Positions 45,194-59,000 of a stretch of DNA of 64,000 bases are shown here, piece after piece. The stretch lies in assembly GCA_016215605.1 (NCBI GenBank), contig JACRJB010000054.1, positions 25,771 to 89,770 of the forward strand, in the 5' to 3' direction. The first letter of the stretch is position 1; the number at the start of each line of letters is the position of its first letter. Position numbers and translations under genes: made by a program. The notes under the pieces are model-generated. The model saw only the letters and a list, made by a program, of their open reading frames with translations, was not told where the DNA came from and searched no databases. Source of the DNA: Rhodopseudomonas palustris (GTDB lineage: Bacteria > Pseudomonadota > Alphaproteobacteria > Rhizobiales > Xanthobacteraceae).

Positions 45194-46918
45194 CTATTTC
45201 GCCGGCAGCCCTGCGGCGATCATCAGGTTGGTGAGTCTTTCGGCGCTGGCATTGTAGCGTGGGCTTTGATTCTTGGTCGGGAGGCCGACGTTCTCGCCGG
45301 TGGTGCCCGGCCGCAACTTGAGCCCTCGGGTCACGATGCCACGCGCGTCCTGCTCACGGCCGAGCGCCTGAAGACATGCGGCGATCAGCAGATCGGTTCG
45401 CCCGCTCGCCGGCGTGATGGCGCGGGACTGTTCGAGCCACGGCAGCGCCTGTTCGTAGCGCTCCATCATCGCCAGCGTGAATCCGGCGCCGAGCGGCCAG
45501 GTCCAGCGCGAGACTTGCGGCGTATCGATCGCATCGGCGCGCTCGAACGTCGCCAGCGCATCCTCGAACCGGCCGAGCCGGAGCTGCGCCATGCCGATCT
45601 GAAACATCGCGAGGCCGTCCCACGGATCGAACCGCAGCGCGTTCTGACAGACCACCAGGGTCTCGGAGAATTCGTTGATCGTCTGCAGCAGCCGGCAATA
45701 GCCCTGCAGCACCGGGATGTAGTTCGGCTCGCGCTTCACCGCGTCGGAGAGCAGCGCCTTGGCGCGCTGTTCGATCGCGCTGGTGTCGCCGGACGGATAC
45801 CAGACCATCGCCACGCCCCGCATCAAATGCGCCGACAAGGCGGCCGCGATGTCGACGTCGTCGGGGTTGGCGGCGTGCGACTTTTCGAGCAGATCCTGCG
45901 CGGCGGCGAAGCGCTCGCGGTTGGTCTGATTGATGAAGGCCGCAGCCTGTTCGACGATGATCTTCGACTCCGGCGACGTGATGCGCAGATGCGTAATCGC
46001 GTTGATCCGCGCCGCCAGCTGATTGCCGATGCCGGCGGTGAGGCGGGTTTGCTGGAGCTGCTCGCTGATGGAGTCGGACGGCACGTTGTAGCTGCCCGAC
46101 CATTGCACCTGGCCGGTGCCCGCCTCGATCAGGCGCGCCTGGATTTCCCATTTGTCGTTGTTGTGCTGCAGTTCGCCGCGCAGGATGTAGTCCGATTTCG
46201 GCGCTGGCGCCGTACTCGCCATCGCTATTTGCGGTTCGGCCGCCGGGGCCGTCACGCGGATGTTGCCGATCTTGGACAGGCCGTCGGTGAGCCGGTCCGT
46301 GACATTGGCCGCCATGACCGGCGTCGCCGCATCCGAGGTGCGCGCTTCGAACGGCAGCACCGTCAGGATCGGTAGCTCTGGCGTGGAGAGATGTCGCATC
46401 AGCGTCGGCGCCGCAGCCGCCATGCCGACGGCAAACACAGCGATCACGCCGGCGATGCCGGCATAGCGCCGGAGTCCAGTCAGCCGCGGCGTTCTGATGA
46501 TCGGCGCGGGGATCGGCGCGATCGTGGGCGGTGGCTGATCGACGCGATCCAGTGCGGGGATGGGCTGCAGGTCGTCCGCCCGAGCCGGGGTCGCATCGGT
46601 CGCCGTCTCGAGCGGCACAGTGACGACCTCGGCCTCGAACAGATAGCCGCGGCCCGACACCGATTTGACGATCTGGCGGTCCTTGTCGCGGAGCGCGCTG
46701 CGGATCTCGCGGATGCATTGAAACAGACTGTCGTCACCGACATGCACGTTCGGCCAGATCGCCGTCATCAGCTCCTGCTTGGTGAGCAACCTGTTGGCAT
46801 TGGTTGCGAACAAATGCAGCAGCGCGAAGGTCTTGGGCCGTAGTCGGATAGCTTCGCCGTCCGGGGCGCGCAGTTCGGCCCGGTCGAGGTCGAGCTCAAA
46901 CCCAGCGAAGCGGAGCAC
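45194..46918 (-). CDS. CadC-like membrane transcriptional regulator with TPR region
   Basis: About 574 residues from a GTG at 46918 (AAGGAGG 4 bases upstream). Residues 1-100 form an OmpR-type winged helix: LRPKTFALLHLFATNANRLLTKQELMTAIWPNVHVGDDSLFQCIREIRSALRDKDRQIVKSVSGRGYLF. A Pro-rich linker leads to one membrane segment (about residues 150-172). A periplasmic TolB-like region follows (ILTVLPFEARTSDAATPVMAANVTDRLTDGLSKIGNIRVT), then TPR-like repeats (about 330-540). This is the architecture of CadC-type membrane-bound activators, but no input signal can be read. It is divergent from the giant adhesin gene 171 bases away and is a good candidate for its regulator. Confidence 0.88.
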   Translation of the reverse strand: MLRFAGFELDLDRAELRAPDGEAIRLRPKTFALLHLFATNANRLLTKQELMTAIWPNVHVGDDSLFQCIREIRSALRDKDRQIVKSVSGRGYLFEAEVVTVPLETATDATPARADDLQPIPALDRVDQPPPTIAPIPAPIIRTPRLTGLRRYAGIAGVIAVFAVGMAAAAPTLMRHLSTPELPILTVLPFEARTSDAATPVMAANVTDRLTDGLSKIGNIRVTAPAAEPQIAMASTAPAPKSDYILRGELQHNNDKWEIQARLIEAGTGQVQWSGSYNVPSDSISEQLQQTRLTAGIGNQLAARINAITHLRITSPESKIIVEQAAAFINQTNRERFAAAQDLLEKSHAANPDDVDIAAALSAHLMRGVAMVWYPSGDTSAIEQRAKALLSDAVKREPNYIPVLQGYCRLLQTINEFSETLVVCQNALRFDPWDGLAMFQIGMAQLRLGRFEDALATFERADAIDTPQVSRWTWPLGAGFTLAMMERYEQALPWLEQSRAITPASGRTDLLIAACLQALGREQDARGIVTRGLKLRPGTTGENVGLPTKNQSPRYNASAERLTNLMIAAGLPAK

Positions 46919-47089
46919 AAGGCCTCCTTGATATCTCAAAGATTTTTGCGTCTGAGAGCGAATATCAGAAACTTTTCAGAATGTCATCGCCGTCCCTTCA
47001 GGACTCCCCGCCGCCCCCCTGCAAGTATTTCTACGAACGATGCTCCAGTGCGCTGGCATCCAAAAACATGCGGCAGGGGAATTCGTCAA
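46919..47089. promoter_or_regulatory. Divergent control region of regulator and adhesin
   Basis: 171 bases between the two inferred starts. The part next to the regulator (about 46930-46980) is AT-rich for this genome (GATATCTCAAAGATTTTTGC, CAGAAACTTTTCAG) and probably contains promoter elements. AGGGGA 8 bases before the TTG at 47090 supports that adhesin start. Confidence 0.5.
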
Positions 47090-50000
47090 TTGAGGGTTGC
47101 GCGGGAGGCAGGGCTGCGGCGAGGCGGGATTTTGCGGCCGCGCGAGCCTGTGGGACTCGCGGGCGGGCGGGCCTGCCTGCTGGTCGACGCCCTGTCGCTG
47201 CGCCTGACCGCCGCCGCGATGGCCGTGGTGATGACGCTGTCGCCGGTGCTGAGCTTCGCCCAGAGCGTGCCGCCGGGCATCAGCAACATCGTCCCGGACG
47301 GCCGGACCGCGACCTCGGTCGCCACCAGCGGCGCGATCAGCACCGTCACGACCAGCACGGTGGTCGGCCCCAACGCCTTCAATTCGTTCTCGCAATTCCA
47401 GGTCGGCCGCGGCGCGACCAGCAATCTGGTGCTGCCGAACGGCACCAGCAATCTGATCAACCTGATCAACGGCAACGACCCGGCCGTCATCAACGGCGTG
47501 CTGAACTCCTACAAAAACGGCGAGATCGGCGGCAACGTGTATTTCGCCGCGCCGGGCGGCTTCATCGTCGGCGCGTCCGGCACGGTGAATGTCGGCGCGC
47601 TGAACGTCACCACCCCGACGCGCGAATTCGTCGACAGCGTGATCAGCCGGTCCGGCCAGATCAATCAGGGCGCCGTCGACAATCTGCTGGCCGGCACGGT
47701 GCCGATTTCGCCCAACGGCAACATTCGGATCCGCGGCCGGATCAACGCGATCGACGCGGTGCGGCTGACCGGCCAGAACGTGTTCGTCGGCGCCAAGGAC
47801 GCCGCCAATCGCGAGCAGGCGGCGCGGTTTGCATCCACCGTCAACAGCAAGGGGCTGCGCAGCGGCGGCAAGATCGTCGTGCGCAACGGCTCGATCCAGA
47901 TCGTCGCGGCCAACGACGCCCACCTCAATGGGCAGCTCCACGCCCGCGGCGGTTCGGTCACCGCCCGCGCCGGACATAACGTCACGATCGGCAATCGCGC
48001 CGATATTTCGGTGGCCTCGAAGCGCGGCGCCGGCGGCGCCATCACCGTCACCGCCGGCAACGACATCAGGGTCGCCGGTCGCGGCGTGCTGTCCGCCAGG
48101 AGCAAGACAGGCGACGCCGGCACGATCCGGCTGATCGCCAACCGCGATCTCGTGATCGAGCCGGGCGCGACGTTCGACGCGCGTTCGGCGCAGGGCAATG
48201 GCGGCCTGGTCGAGCTCAGCGCTTTCGGCCGGCTCAACATCCCGAGCGGCGTCAAGGTCAAGCTCGGCGCCCCGAACGGCAAGGCTGGCACGCTGCTGAT
48301 CGATCCGCCGACCATGACGATCGACAATGCGACGATCGGGATCGGCAGCGGCGGCAACTACACCACCGCCGACGTCGCCAACTGGATCAACGCGATCGAC
48401 GCCGGCGGCACGCTGATCCTGTGCGCGGGCTCCGGCGGCGGCAATTGCAACGGCAGCTTCACGCTGGCGAGCGGCACCACGCTGGATGCCCGCCGCAGCA
48501 GCGGCGGCGTCGTCAATGTCAGCATCTCGGCCAACACGATCACCATCGACGGCACCATCGATACGCGGTCCTATGCGGGCGCGCTGGTCGACGGCCTGCT
48601 GTCGACGGCAGGCCGCGCGTCGACCGGCAATTCGCAGTCGGTGACGCTGAACGCGCCGTCCATCACCATCGGCAGCACCGGCAAGATCTTCGCCGACGTC
48701 AACAATGTCGGCACCAGCTACACCGCCGGCGACATCACGATGACCGCCACCAGCATCGATTCGCAGATCCTCGGCGAATCGAACGCCAGCGCGACGATCA
48801 GGATCGGCGGCAGGCTGACCGCCGCCAACATCTCGGCGACCGCGACGGCGCGGGCCTCCTCGTCGTTCTCCGATCCGTTGCAGGCGATGCCGGAATTGGC
48901 TGCCGGTCTGGCGTTCGGCGCCGTCACCGGCCTCGCCGGCGGCTACGTCAAGGCGACCGCGACCGCCAAGGTGACGGTGGAGGGCACCGCGAATCTCACG
49001 GCCAGCAATGCGATCACGCTGGCTTCCGTCGGTTCGGAAATGGCCGACGACCCGGCGATCGGTGCGGCGATCGCGTCGATCCAGAGCATGGCCGGCGCGG
49101 CCGTGGTGGTCGGCATCGTCAACGCCGATATCGCCACGCAGGTCGCGAGCGGCGCGACGATTTCGAGCGGCAATTTCAAGGCGACCGCGCAGAACGACGC
49201 CACGCTCAACATCCTGGCGCAGGTGGTGACGTTCGGCGCGAGCATCGACGGCGCGCTCGCCTATACCACGGGTACCATCAACACCCGCGCGACGATCGAC
49301 CCCGGCGTGGACTTCCAGCGCGTCGGCAACCTCACCGTCGGGGCGCAGAACAACAACAACTTCTCGACCTCGGCGAGCAGCATCGCCGCCGGCACCGGCA
49401 TCGCCGCGGTCGCGGTTGCGATCAGCGACGTCACCACCAACGCCGTCGCCAATCTCGGCGCCAGCGTGCCGCAGTCCGCCAATGCCGGGCAGATCATCGT
49501 CTATTCGGGCTCGACCACGACCAACAACGCCGTGTCCGCTTCGACCACGATCGGCAGCAACGCCTTCACGGGCGGATTTGCCGACCTGCTGCACAGCCCG
49601 TCGTCGGTCGGCAACGTGATGTCCGCGGGGGGCGCCTTCGACGCCACCGGCGCCGGGCAGGCGGCAACGCGTCAGGGCACGATCACGAATGTGCGCGGCG
49701 GCATCACGCTGGCGCTCAATTTGACCTCGGCGAGTTCGACGGCGTCGATCGCTGCGCTCGCACCCGACAGCAACGGCGACATGGTCGCGAGCGGCAGCGC
49801 GCCGCAGATCAGCACGTCGGGATCGGTCGCGGTGATCAGCAGCCTCACCGATGCCGGCATCCGCGGCAGCGCCGGCTCTGCCGTCAATTCGCCGGACCCG
49901 ACATCGAGCAGCAGCGGCAGCGGCTCGGGCATCTCGATGGCGGTCAACGTCGATCAGCTCACGCACAATTCCACCGCCTATATCGGCGCCGGCGTCACGA

Positions 50001-53000
50001 TTTCCGCCTCGCAGGTCGGGGTGCGGGCCGAGACGATCGTGCCGATCACCATCACCTGGCTGGATTTCGACTCGTTCGCGGCCGTGACCCGGCACATCAG
50101 CGGCAGCTTCGGCATTTCCGGCACGATTCTCACCAGCTACGCCAACGCGACGTTCGACAGTTCGGTGCTCGCGCCGTCGAGCAGTTCTCTGTCCGGCGCG
50201 GTCAATTACTTCCAGATCACCAACAACACCACGGCGTGGATCGCCGACGGCGCGCACATCACCCAGACCGGCGCCGGCTCCTGCGCCCAGAGCACGGGAT
50301 CGTGCTGGACCACCAATCTCGGCAACATCGGCCTGAGCGGCACCCCGGCGTCGATCGGCTGGAGCGACAACGTGACGGTCGTCGCCTCGACCATCACCGA
50401 GTCGATCAATGTCGGCGGCAATTTCTCGTGGCTGAAGTTCTTCGGCACCACCGCCGGCCCGACCGGCACCGCGCTCGGCGGCTCGGCCAACGTCAATATC
50501 TTCGACAGCAGCACGGTGGCGGGCATCGGCGCCGGCGTCGTCATCAACGCGCTCGGCACGGTCAACGTGTCGGCGAACACGCACGATCTGATTTATGCGG
50601 TGGCCCCGACCTCCGGCTCCGGCTCCGGCCTGGGCCTCAACGGCATCGCCTCGGTGCTGCAGATCGACAATCACACCTCGGCGTCGGTCAGCAATCTGGC
50701 CCAGATCACCGCGCAGCGGCTGGAAGTCGACGCCGAGCAACGCATCTCCTCGTTCAATGTCGGCGGCGGCGTCGGCTCGTCGACCGCGACCGGCGTCGGC
50801 CTGGTGGTCGCGCTGGCGCAGATGTCGACCGACACCAGCGCGTTCATTGGTGACAATTCGGCCGTGCTGGCACTCACCGGAGCGACGCGGATCGCCGGCA
50901 GCAGCACCGCGACCAGTGGTTACGTCGATGCGCAGAACGTCGCGGTGTCGGCGCTCACCGTCGGGCGCCTGACCACGGTGGCGGTCGCGGCGCAGTCCGC
51001 CAGCAACGTTCCGAGCCCGGACGATCCGCCGGCGTTCATCTCGACCAAGCCGAGCAATGCCGATTACCTTCAGACCATTGCGGCGTTTTTCGTCGACGGT
51101 GGCATCGCCGTCCTGCTGAAGTTGACCAACACCTACAACAAGCTGACCAGCGACGTGTCGGGCCCGGTGAACGGCGGCAACGTCGTCGCCGGCGCCGGCA
51201 GCGCCGCGGTGGCGCTGACCTCGCTCGGAACGCACGCCTCGATCGACGGCGCGACGCTCCGTTACGGCTCCGGCAGCGTCAACGGCGTCACGGTGCAGGC
51301 GCTCAACAACACCATCATCGACACGGCCAGCGGTTCGGCCGCGCTGTCGAAAGGATCGCCCGGCACCGACTACGCCGTTGCGATGGCCGGCGCGGTCGCG
51401 GTGACGATGAGCGGCGACATGACGACGGCGACCATTGCTAGGTCGACCGTGACGGCGCACGACACCACGGTGCAGGCGCTCGCCGGAGGCGAGAACACCA
51501 CCATCGGTCTCGCCGTTGCGGTCACCGGCGGCAGCGCCAACAGCAGCCTTCAGTTCGCCGCATCGGTTTCGGCGGCGATGATCGCCAACGGGGTGCAGGC
51601 CGGCATCGACAGTTCGACGGTCGGACAGGCCGCCGCCGGCGGGGCCGGCGACGTCACCATCATCGCCAATCAGAAGACCAATATCGGCATCGGCGCCGGC
51701 TCGCTGTACGGCGGCCTGACGGTCGGGCCGGGCAGCCAGAGCACCGGCGTCGGCGTCGCGATGACCTATGCGTCGATCAGCGATCCGTCGAACGGCGCGG
51801 CGGTGTCGGCGGTGCTGTCGAATTCCACCATCCACAACGTCGACGACCTCACCATTCAGGCGCTGATGACCAGCCGGATCGCCTCGGGCGCGGCGACGGT
51901 CGGTGGCGGCGCCAATGCCAACGGCTTTGCCGGCGTCGTCGTCGTCAACGACATCGATCCGACGGTGCTGGCGGAGATCACCGGCGTGCCCGCCGATCCG
52001 AGCCGCAGCATCGTGACCGGCGGCATCGCTGTCAGCGGCGCCGTGCTGGTCAACGCGTCCGGCGGCTCGATCGCCGCGCTCGACAATCTGATCGCGAATG
52101 CGGCGCTCGCGGCCAATGGCGGGCTGGCGCCGAGCGGCAATTCGGGACTCGATTTCGGCGGCGCAGCGGTGTCGCCGTCAAGCGCCACCGGCGCCGCGAT
52201 CATCGCGGTGGCCGGCCTGGTGCAGGGCGGCAATTCCAATGTCGGCGTGTCGATCGTGGTCAACCGCATCGCCACCAAGCATCTGGCTCTGATCGATCGG
52301 ACCTCGGTGGCGTCGAGCGGCGGCGTCGTCAAAGTCTCCGCAGTCGACGATGCCGAGATCATCGGCGTGGCGTTCGGCGTCGGCGCCGCGACAGGCAGCG
52401 TCGCCGGCAACGGCTCGGTTGCCTATAACGCCATCAACAACGCGGTGGTGGCACAGATCGGCCACGGCGTGACTTCGAGCGACACGACGGGCGTCGATGC
52501 GGCGACGATCGACGCCGCGGCTGTGTCGGTGACGGCGCAAGACAGCGCGACCATTCGCGGCGCGGCGGGCGCGATTTCAATCAATTTTGGCGGCGGCGAT
52601 GCGATCGGCCTGTCGGCGGCGGTCTCGCAGATCGGCACCTATGTGTCGGCTTCGATCCTCGGTGCGACGGTCACGGCCGACAATGCGCTGACCGACAACG
52701 CGCTGGTCGGCGGCAATCTGCAGGCCGGCTCGGTGATCGTCGGGGCGGCGTCGACCGCCGACATCATCACGGTGTCGATCGGCACCGCGATCTCGGTCGG
52801 CAACAGCGCGCCCTCGGCATCGCCGCAGGCGAACCTCTCCAGCCTGGTGGCGCGGATGGCGCCGACGCGCGCGACCTCGCTGGTCGGCTTCGGCGGCGGC
52901 GGCATCACGCCGCCGACCCCGCCGCGGCCGCCGAGCGTGCAACAGCCGCCGTCGAACGGTCTGGCCGGTGCGGGCTCGCTGGCGATGAGCACGGAATCGA

Positions 53001-56000
53001 CCACCGTGCTGGCAGCGATCGATCAGGGCGGAAACAACAACCGCTCGAACGTCACCGCGGACAACAATGTGGTAGTGTCCGCCGCCAACACCGAGAGCAT
53101 TGCCGCCTATGCGGGCGCGCTCGCTTTCGCGGCGAATTCCGGCAAGGGCATCGGCGCCTCGGTGGTGGTCAACACCATCGACGGCACCACCAGCGCCGGG
53201 ATCGCAAATTCGACGGTCGACGCGCGCGCCACCGGCGGAGCCGCGACGGTCGACTCCGGCATCCTCGCCCATGCGATCGATCCGAGCGCGGTGGTGACGC
53301 CGGGTTCGGTGCCGTCGCTCGCCAACAGCACCACGACGGTGAGGGGCGTTGCGGTGGTTGCGACTTCGCAGCAGGGCGCCCGCACCATCGCGATGGTGCT
53401 CGCAGCGAGCACCTCGGGGCTCGCGATCTCGGCCAACGCCGTCACCAACTTGATGGGCGGCACGACGCAGGCGACGATTTCGTCGTCGAGCATCAACACC
53501 CATCTGGCGAGCGGCCAGACTTCCGCCGTGCAGGTGACGGCGTCGAGTGCGTCGTTCTCCAACAATCTCGATCTCGGCATCGCCGCCTCCGGCTCCGGTG
53601 CGGGCGGCACCGCGGCTCTGGTCATTAACACCATGAACCGCACCACCAACGCCGCGATCGACGCGACCGATATCGGATCGAGCAGCGTCGCGGCGGGCGC
53701 GGTCGGCGTGTTCGCCAACGCCTTCCAGGGCACCGCGACCGAGGTCATCGGCGCGGCCGGATCGAGCGGTGGCGCGGCGCTGGCGGGATCGGCGCTGACT
53801 AACCTGTTCGAAGCGACGACGACGGCGACGCTCGCCCACGGCACGATCTACGCCAGCAGCCTGTCGGTCGCCGCCAACGGCACCAACGGCTTCTTCGGCG
53901 CGCTCGGCGCCGGCGCGATCGGCTCCACCGCCGGCATCGGCGCCACGGTGCTGGTCGCGATCTTCGACAACACCGTCACCGCGCGGGTCGGCGACCGCGA
54001 CGCCTCGACCGCGGCGACGACCATCAATCTCACCGGCGCGCTCAGCGTCGTCGCCTCCAACACCACCGACATGAACAGCTACGCGATCGTCGGTGCGCTC
54101 GGCGGCAATGTCGGCATCGCCGCGCAGTTCTCCGGCATCTTCGTCGACAACAATGTCGCAGCCGAAATCGACAACGCCACGGTGACGATCAGCAGCGCCA
54201 CGACGGCTGCAAATGGCGGGATCACGGTGTCGGCGTTCGAAACCGACTCGATCGCGCCGGTGGTCGGCGGGCTGTCCGGCGGCGGCTCGGTCGGCGTCGG
54301 CGCCGCGGTCAATCTGGTGATGCTGAACAGCAGCACGGCGGCGCAGATCGCCGGCTCGACCCTGACCACGCCCGGCGCGGTCGGCGTCGGTGCGTTGTCG
54401 ACGCGCGACGTCAACGCCACCACCGTCGTCGCGAGCCTGAGCGGCCAGGTCGGCCTCGCCGGCACCGTAGGCATCGTGCGCATCGGGTCCGGCGCGACCA
54501 CCGAAGACATGAGCGTGCTCAATTCGGGCGCGGATGCGGACGATCCGAACAGCGGCACGGCGGGCAATGCCGGTGCCGCGACCGGCACCAGCGTCCTCAG
54601 CCGCCTGAGCGGCGGTGTCGACGGCATCTCGGCGCAGATTCTCTCCAGCAACGTGAGCGCCAGCGCGATCAATGTCGGCGCCACCGCGCACACCGCGGTC
54701 CTCAACGCCGCAGGTGCGCTCGCGCTCGGCGCCGGCGTGACGGGCGAGGGCGCCGCGGTCGCCATCACCGAGGTCGATCAGCGCGTCACCGCCAAGACCA
54801 GCGGCGGTTTGCTGACGGCGCCGACCATCACCATCGCGGCCAGCGCCGGCGATCACGGCAGCGGCCGCACCGCGAGTTCGATCGGTGCCGCCGGCGCCGG
54901 CGGCTTGTACGTCGGCATCGGCGCCGCGGTCGGCAAGGCGCAGATCAACAACACGGTCGTGGCCGAGCTCGGCTCGCGCACCAACGGCGGCTCGACCGGC
55001 CTGACGTCGGGAACGCTGTCGGTCAGCGCGTCGGACAGCTCCAGCGCCAGCACTGCCGGCTATGGCCTCGGCGTCGGCCTCGCCGCGGTCGGGTTGTCGC
55101 TCGCCTTCACCAACCGCACCAGCACGGTGTCGGCGCGGATCGCCGAGAACACCACGATCGACAATATGGGCGGCGTGATCGTGATCGCCGGCGCTTCCGG
55201 CGGTCTCGATGCCGACACGCTGGCCGGTGCGGCCGGCATTCTCACGGGTGCCGGCGCGGACGCGTCCGCGACCGATGCGGTCCATGTCGAGGCGCTGATC
55301 AAGCCCAATTCGACGGTCAACACCGGCGCCGGCGGCGTGCTGGTCAGTGCGACCGCGACACCGGATGTAGCGGCATCGTCGATCGGCGTCGCCGCCGGCA
55401 ATGTCGGCATCGGGGCGTCGGTGGCGAAAGCGAAATCCGACGTGCAGGTCACGGCCGGCGTCGACGACGGCAACACGATCTCGGGCGGTCCGCTGACCGT
55501 GACGGCGGCCGCACTGGTGGCGACCGGCGGTCATTCGGTGCAGGCGTCCGGCGTCGGCAGCGGCGGCGGCATGATGCTCGGCCTGCAGGCGACCGACGTG
55601 GCCGCCGACAATCGCTCGATCGTCCGCGCCTATGGCGGCCAGAACCTGCATCTGCCGTCGGCCAACGTCACCATCGCGGCGCAGAACGACACCAATCAGT
55701 ACGCCACCGCCACCGGCATCGCTGCCGGTTATATCGGCGTCGGCGCGACCGTGGTGCAGAGCACGTCCTACACCCGCACCAGCGCCACGCTGGGCAAGGG
55801 AGCGGTGATGACCAACACTGCCAATCGCGGCGTGCTGGCGATCACCGCGACCGGAAGCGACAGCAACACCGCAAGGTCGACCGCCGGTTCCGGCGGCCTC
55901 GTGGCCGGCGCCGCGGCGGTCGCGATCACCAGCGCCGACAACGTCACGACCGCTGAACTCAGCGGCGGCACGACGACCAACACGCTGTATTTCGGCGGCC

Positions 56001-59000
56001 TCGGCATCAACGCCCAGCACAGCGCCAGCTATGCGGCGAGTGGCGACGCCTATCAGGCCTCCGCGGTCGGCGCCAGCGGCGGCAAGGCCGACAACACCGT
56101 CCGATCGACGGTCAACGCCAATGTCGGTCCGAACCTGATCGTCAATTCGGCCGGCGGCAACATCAACGTGATCGCCTCGGACTCGGTCGTCCAGACTAGC
56201 GGCGGCGCGCGCGCCGGCTCCGGCGGCGTGCTGGCCGGTGCCGCCACGGTCAGCAACGCGACCGTGACGCAGACGGTCAACGCGCTGGTGGACACCAACA
56301 CGATCCTGAGCCTGAACGACAATCCGGCGACCTCGACGGCGCTGATCAACATCGAGGCCTACAACTTCCTCAACACCACCGACACCGTGACCATGGACGT
56401 CGGCGGCCTGTTCGCCGGCGGCGGCGCCGAATCCAAGCTGACCGCCAATGCCTACAACACCGTCACCATTGCGGACGGCGTGCGGTTGTTCAGCGCCGGC
56501 GGCATCGCCATCGGTACCGCGGCGGTGATGACCGCGAGCAACAACGCCAACGCCAATTTCTACGGCCTGGTGTCCGGGGGCTCGGCGACCGCCAACGCGG
56601 TTCAGAACGCCTGGCAGACGGTCGATGTCGGCCGCGCCAACATCCAGGCCTGGGGCCTGATCAACATCTTCGCCGGCCAGAGCGGCGACGGCAGCTACAC
56701 CACCAGCATCCGCTCGAGCGGCACCACGGTCGTCTACAACTACACGATCTCGTCGATCGTGGCCGCGTCCGTGCCGCATTGGGGCGGCGCCGAGGCCAAC
56801 AGCCACACCACGCTCGATCTCGGCACCGGCTCGGCCGTGCTCGGCGCCAACAACGTGTTCCTCGGCGCCAATCCCGGCCTGACCGCCGCCAACGGCTCCG
56901 GCTCGCTGTACAGCCCGTTCCTGGAGATCTTCTCCTCGGTCGATCGCGACAATCGCGGCGTGACGCCGATCAGGACCGGCGACGTGGTGCTGAACGGCGT
57001 GATCGCCGCCGGCATCCACAATCGCCAGATCATCACCATCAGCTATGGCGGGCAGGTGACCTACTCGTCGGGCAATTCGCCGTGCGACAACGCCGCGCTG
57101 CTGTGCGCGATCAACGTCGTGCAGGTCGCCGGCACCGCCCAGTTCAACCCGATCGTCAGCTACGACAACCAGACCATCCAATACGCGATCCTCGGCGGCT
57201 TCAACCCGCGGCAGGACGTGCTCACCCAGATCGCCAGCCTCAGCGGGCTGACGGTCACGCAGGTCCAGAGCGCCATCGCCGCCGGCCAGACCATCACGGC
57301 GCAGAACGACGATGCCGCCGGCACCAAGCAGCGCCAGATCGACACCTACATCCAGCAACTGCCCTACATGACCGACCAGACCGGAGCGGCCTACGCCTTC
57401 GGCAACATTCTCGGCTCGGCCGGCAACGTCTCGATCCTGGCTTCGACGCTGCGCGGCGACATCGTGAACGGCGTGACGCCGACGGTGTCGGCGCGCGATT
57501 CGGCGCTGATCAGCATCGACAACCAGGGCCTCAGCTTCCTGTTCACTTCGCAACTGACGCTGAGCAGCGTCACCGGCGGCAACGTCAACTTCCTGCTGGC
57601 GAACGAGAGCAACATCCAGCGCGACGCCACCCATGGCATCACCATCGTGCGCGACCAGTCGGCGCAGACGCCGACCATCGCGCTGTCGTCGAGCTGGAGC
57701 GCCGTCAACGACAACCGGCAGCCGATCGACATGTTCGGCAACGTGCTGGCGACCACGCCGGATATCTACATCGGCGGCAACATCACCAATGTCAGCGGCA
57801 TGCTGAGCGTCACCAATCAGCTCGGCAACGTGCTGATCTCGCGCGACATCCGCGCCGGCACCGTGGTGATGACGGTGCCGAACGGCCTGATCGGCGGCAA
57901 TCTCGGCGCCAACAGCGTCTACAATTCGAACATGGACGTGGCGTCGCAGTGGACCGGCGTCGAATATCGGCCGACCGACGTGCTGACCGCGGTCTATGCG
58001 GCGGCGACCTATATAGGAATGTACGGCATCGGCGACGGCTCGGTCGGGATCGGCGGTAGCTGGAGCATGTTCCCGTACTATTACTACACCAATCAGCAGG
58101 GCTATACGGGGACTCAGGCGACGGTCACCTCGACCTGCGCCAACAATGCGTGCGACACCAGCACGGTGTTCACCGCGCGCATGCTGGCCGCGTATTACGA
58201 CGGCGCGCGCAACAACAGCCCGTCACTGTATTCCTGGATATTCCTGCCGGTCGGCGAGGGCGTGACGCCGAGCCAGGGCGGCACGGCGGCGTCGTGGGTC
58301 CGCAACCAATATCGCGATCAGGCCTATTCGGCAGACAGCGGACCATTCAATTACGCCAACGGCGGCAATTTCTTCCAGACCATCCAGATCCAGAACCAGG
58401 TCGTCAACGGCGTCCAGGCGCCGGCTGCCAACAACACGTCGGTGTCGACCATCACGGCGGGCCGGGCGCTGATCCTCTCGGCGGCGGCGATCAACATCAA
58501 CGGCAATCTCGAGGTCGGGCAGAGCAGCAACTACTCGGTCGACATCGGGGCCGTGGCGCGCGCACGGATCCAGGCGATCAGGAACGACGGGACCGCACTG
58601 GCGGCGGCGCAGACGGCGGCGGCCGCGGGCCAATATGTCAATCTTCACGACTATGTGACGACCGTCAACGGCTCGGACATTCTGGTCAACGCCTACTACA
58701 ACGCGCTGACCGATCAGATCCTGCTCAACCCGGTGGTGCAGGGGGCAGGCGGCTTCGTCTATCTCAACGGGCGCATCCTCAGCACGTCGAGCAGCGGCAC
58801 GCGCCAGGGCAACATCACCGTGCACGGCGGCGCCGGCACCGTGACGGTGAACAATTCAACCGGCACGGCGCTGGTCACCAACGTCATCAACACCGGCGTC
58901 AGCGCCGCCAGCGTGGTGCAGATCGTCGACCGCGCGCAGAACCAGACCACCTGGTACGTCTACAACGCCGGCGCGGCGGCCAACCAGCAGGTCACCACCT

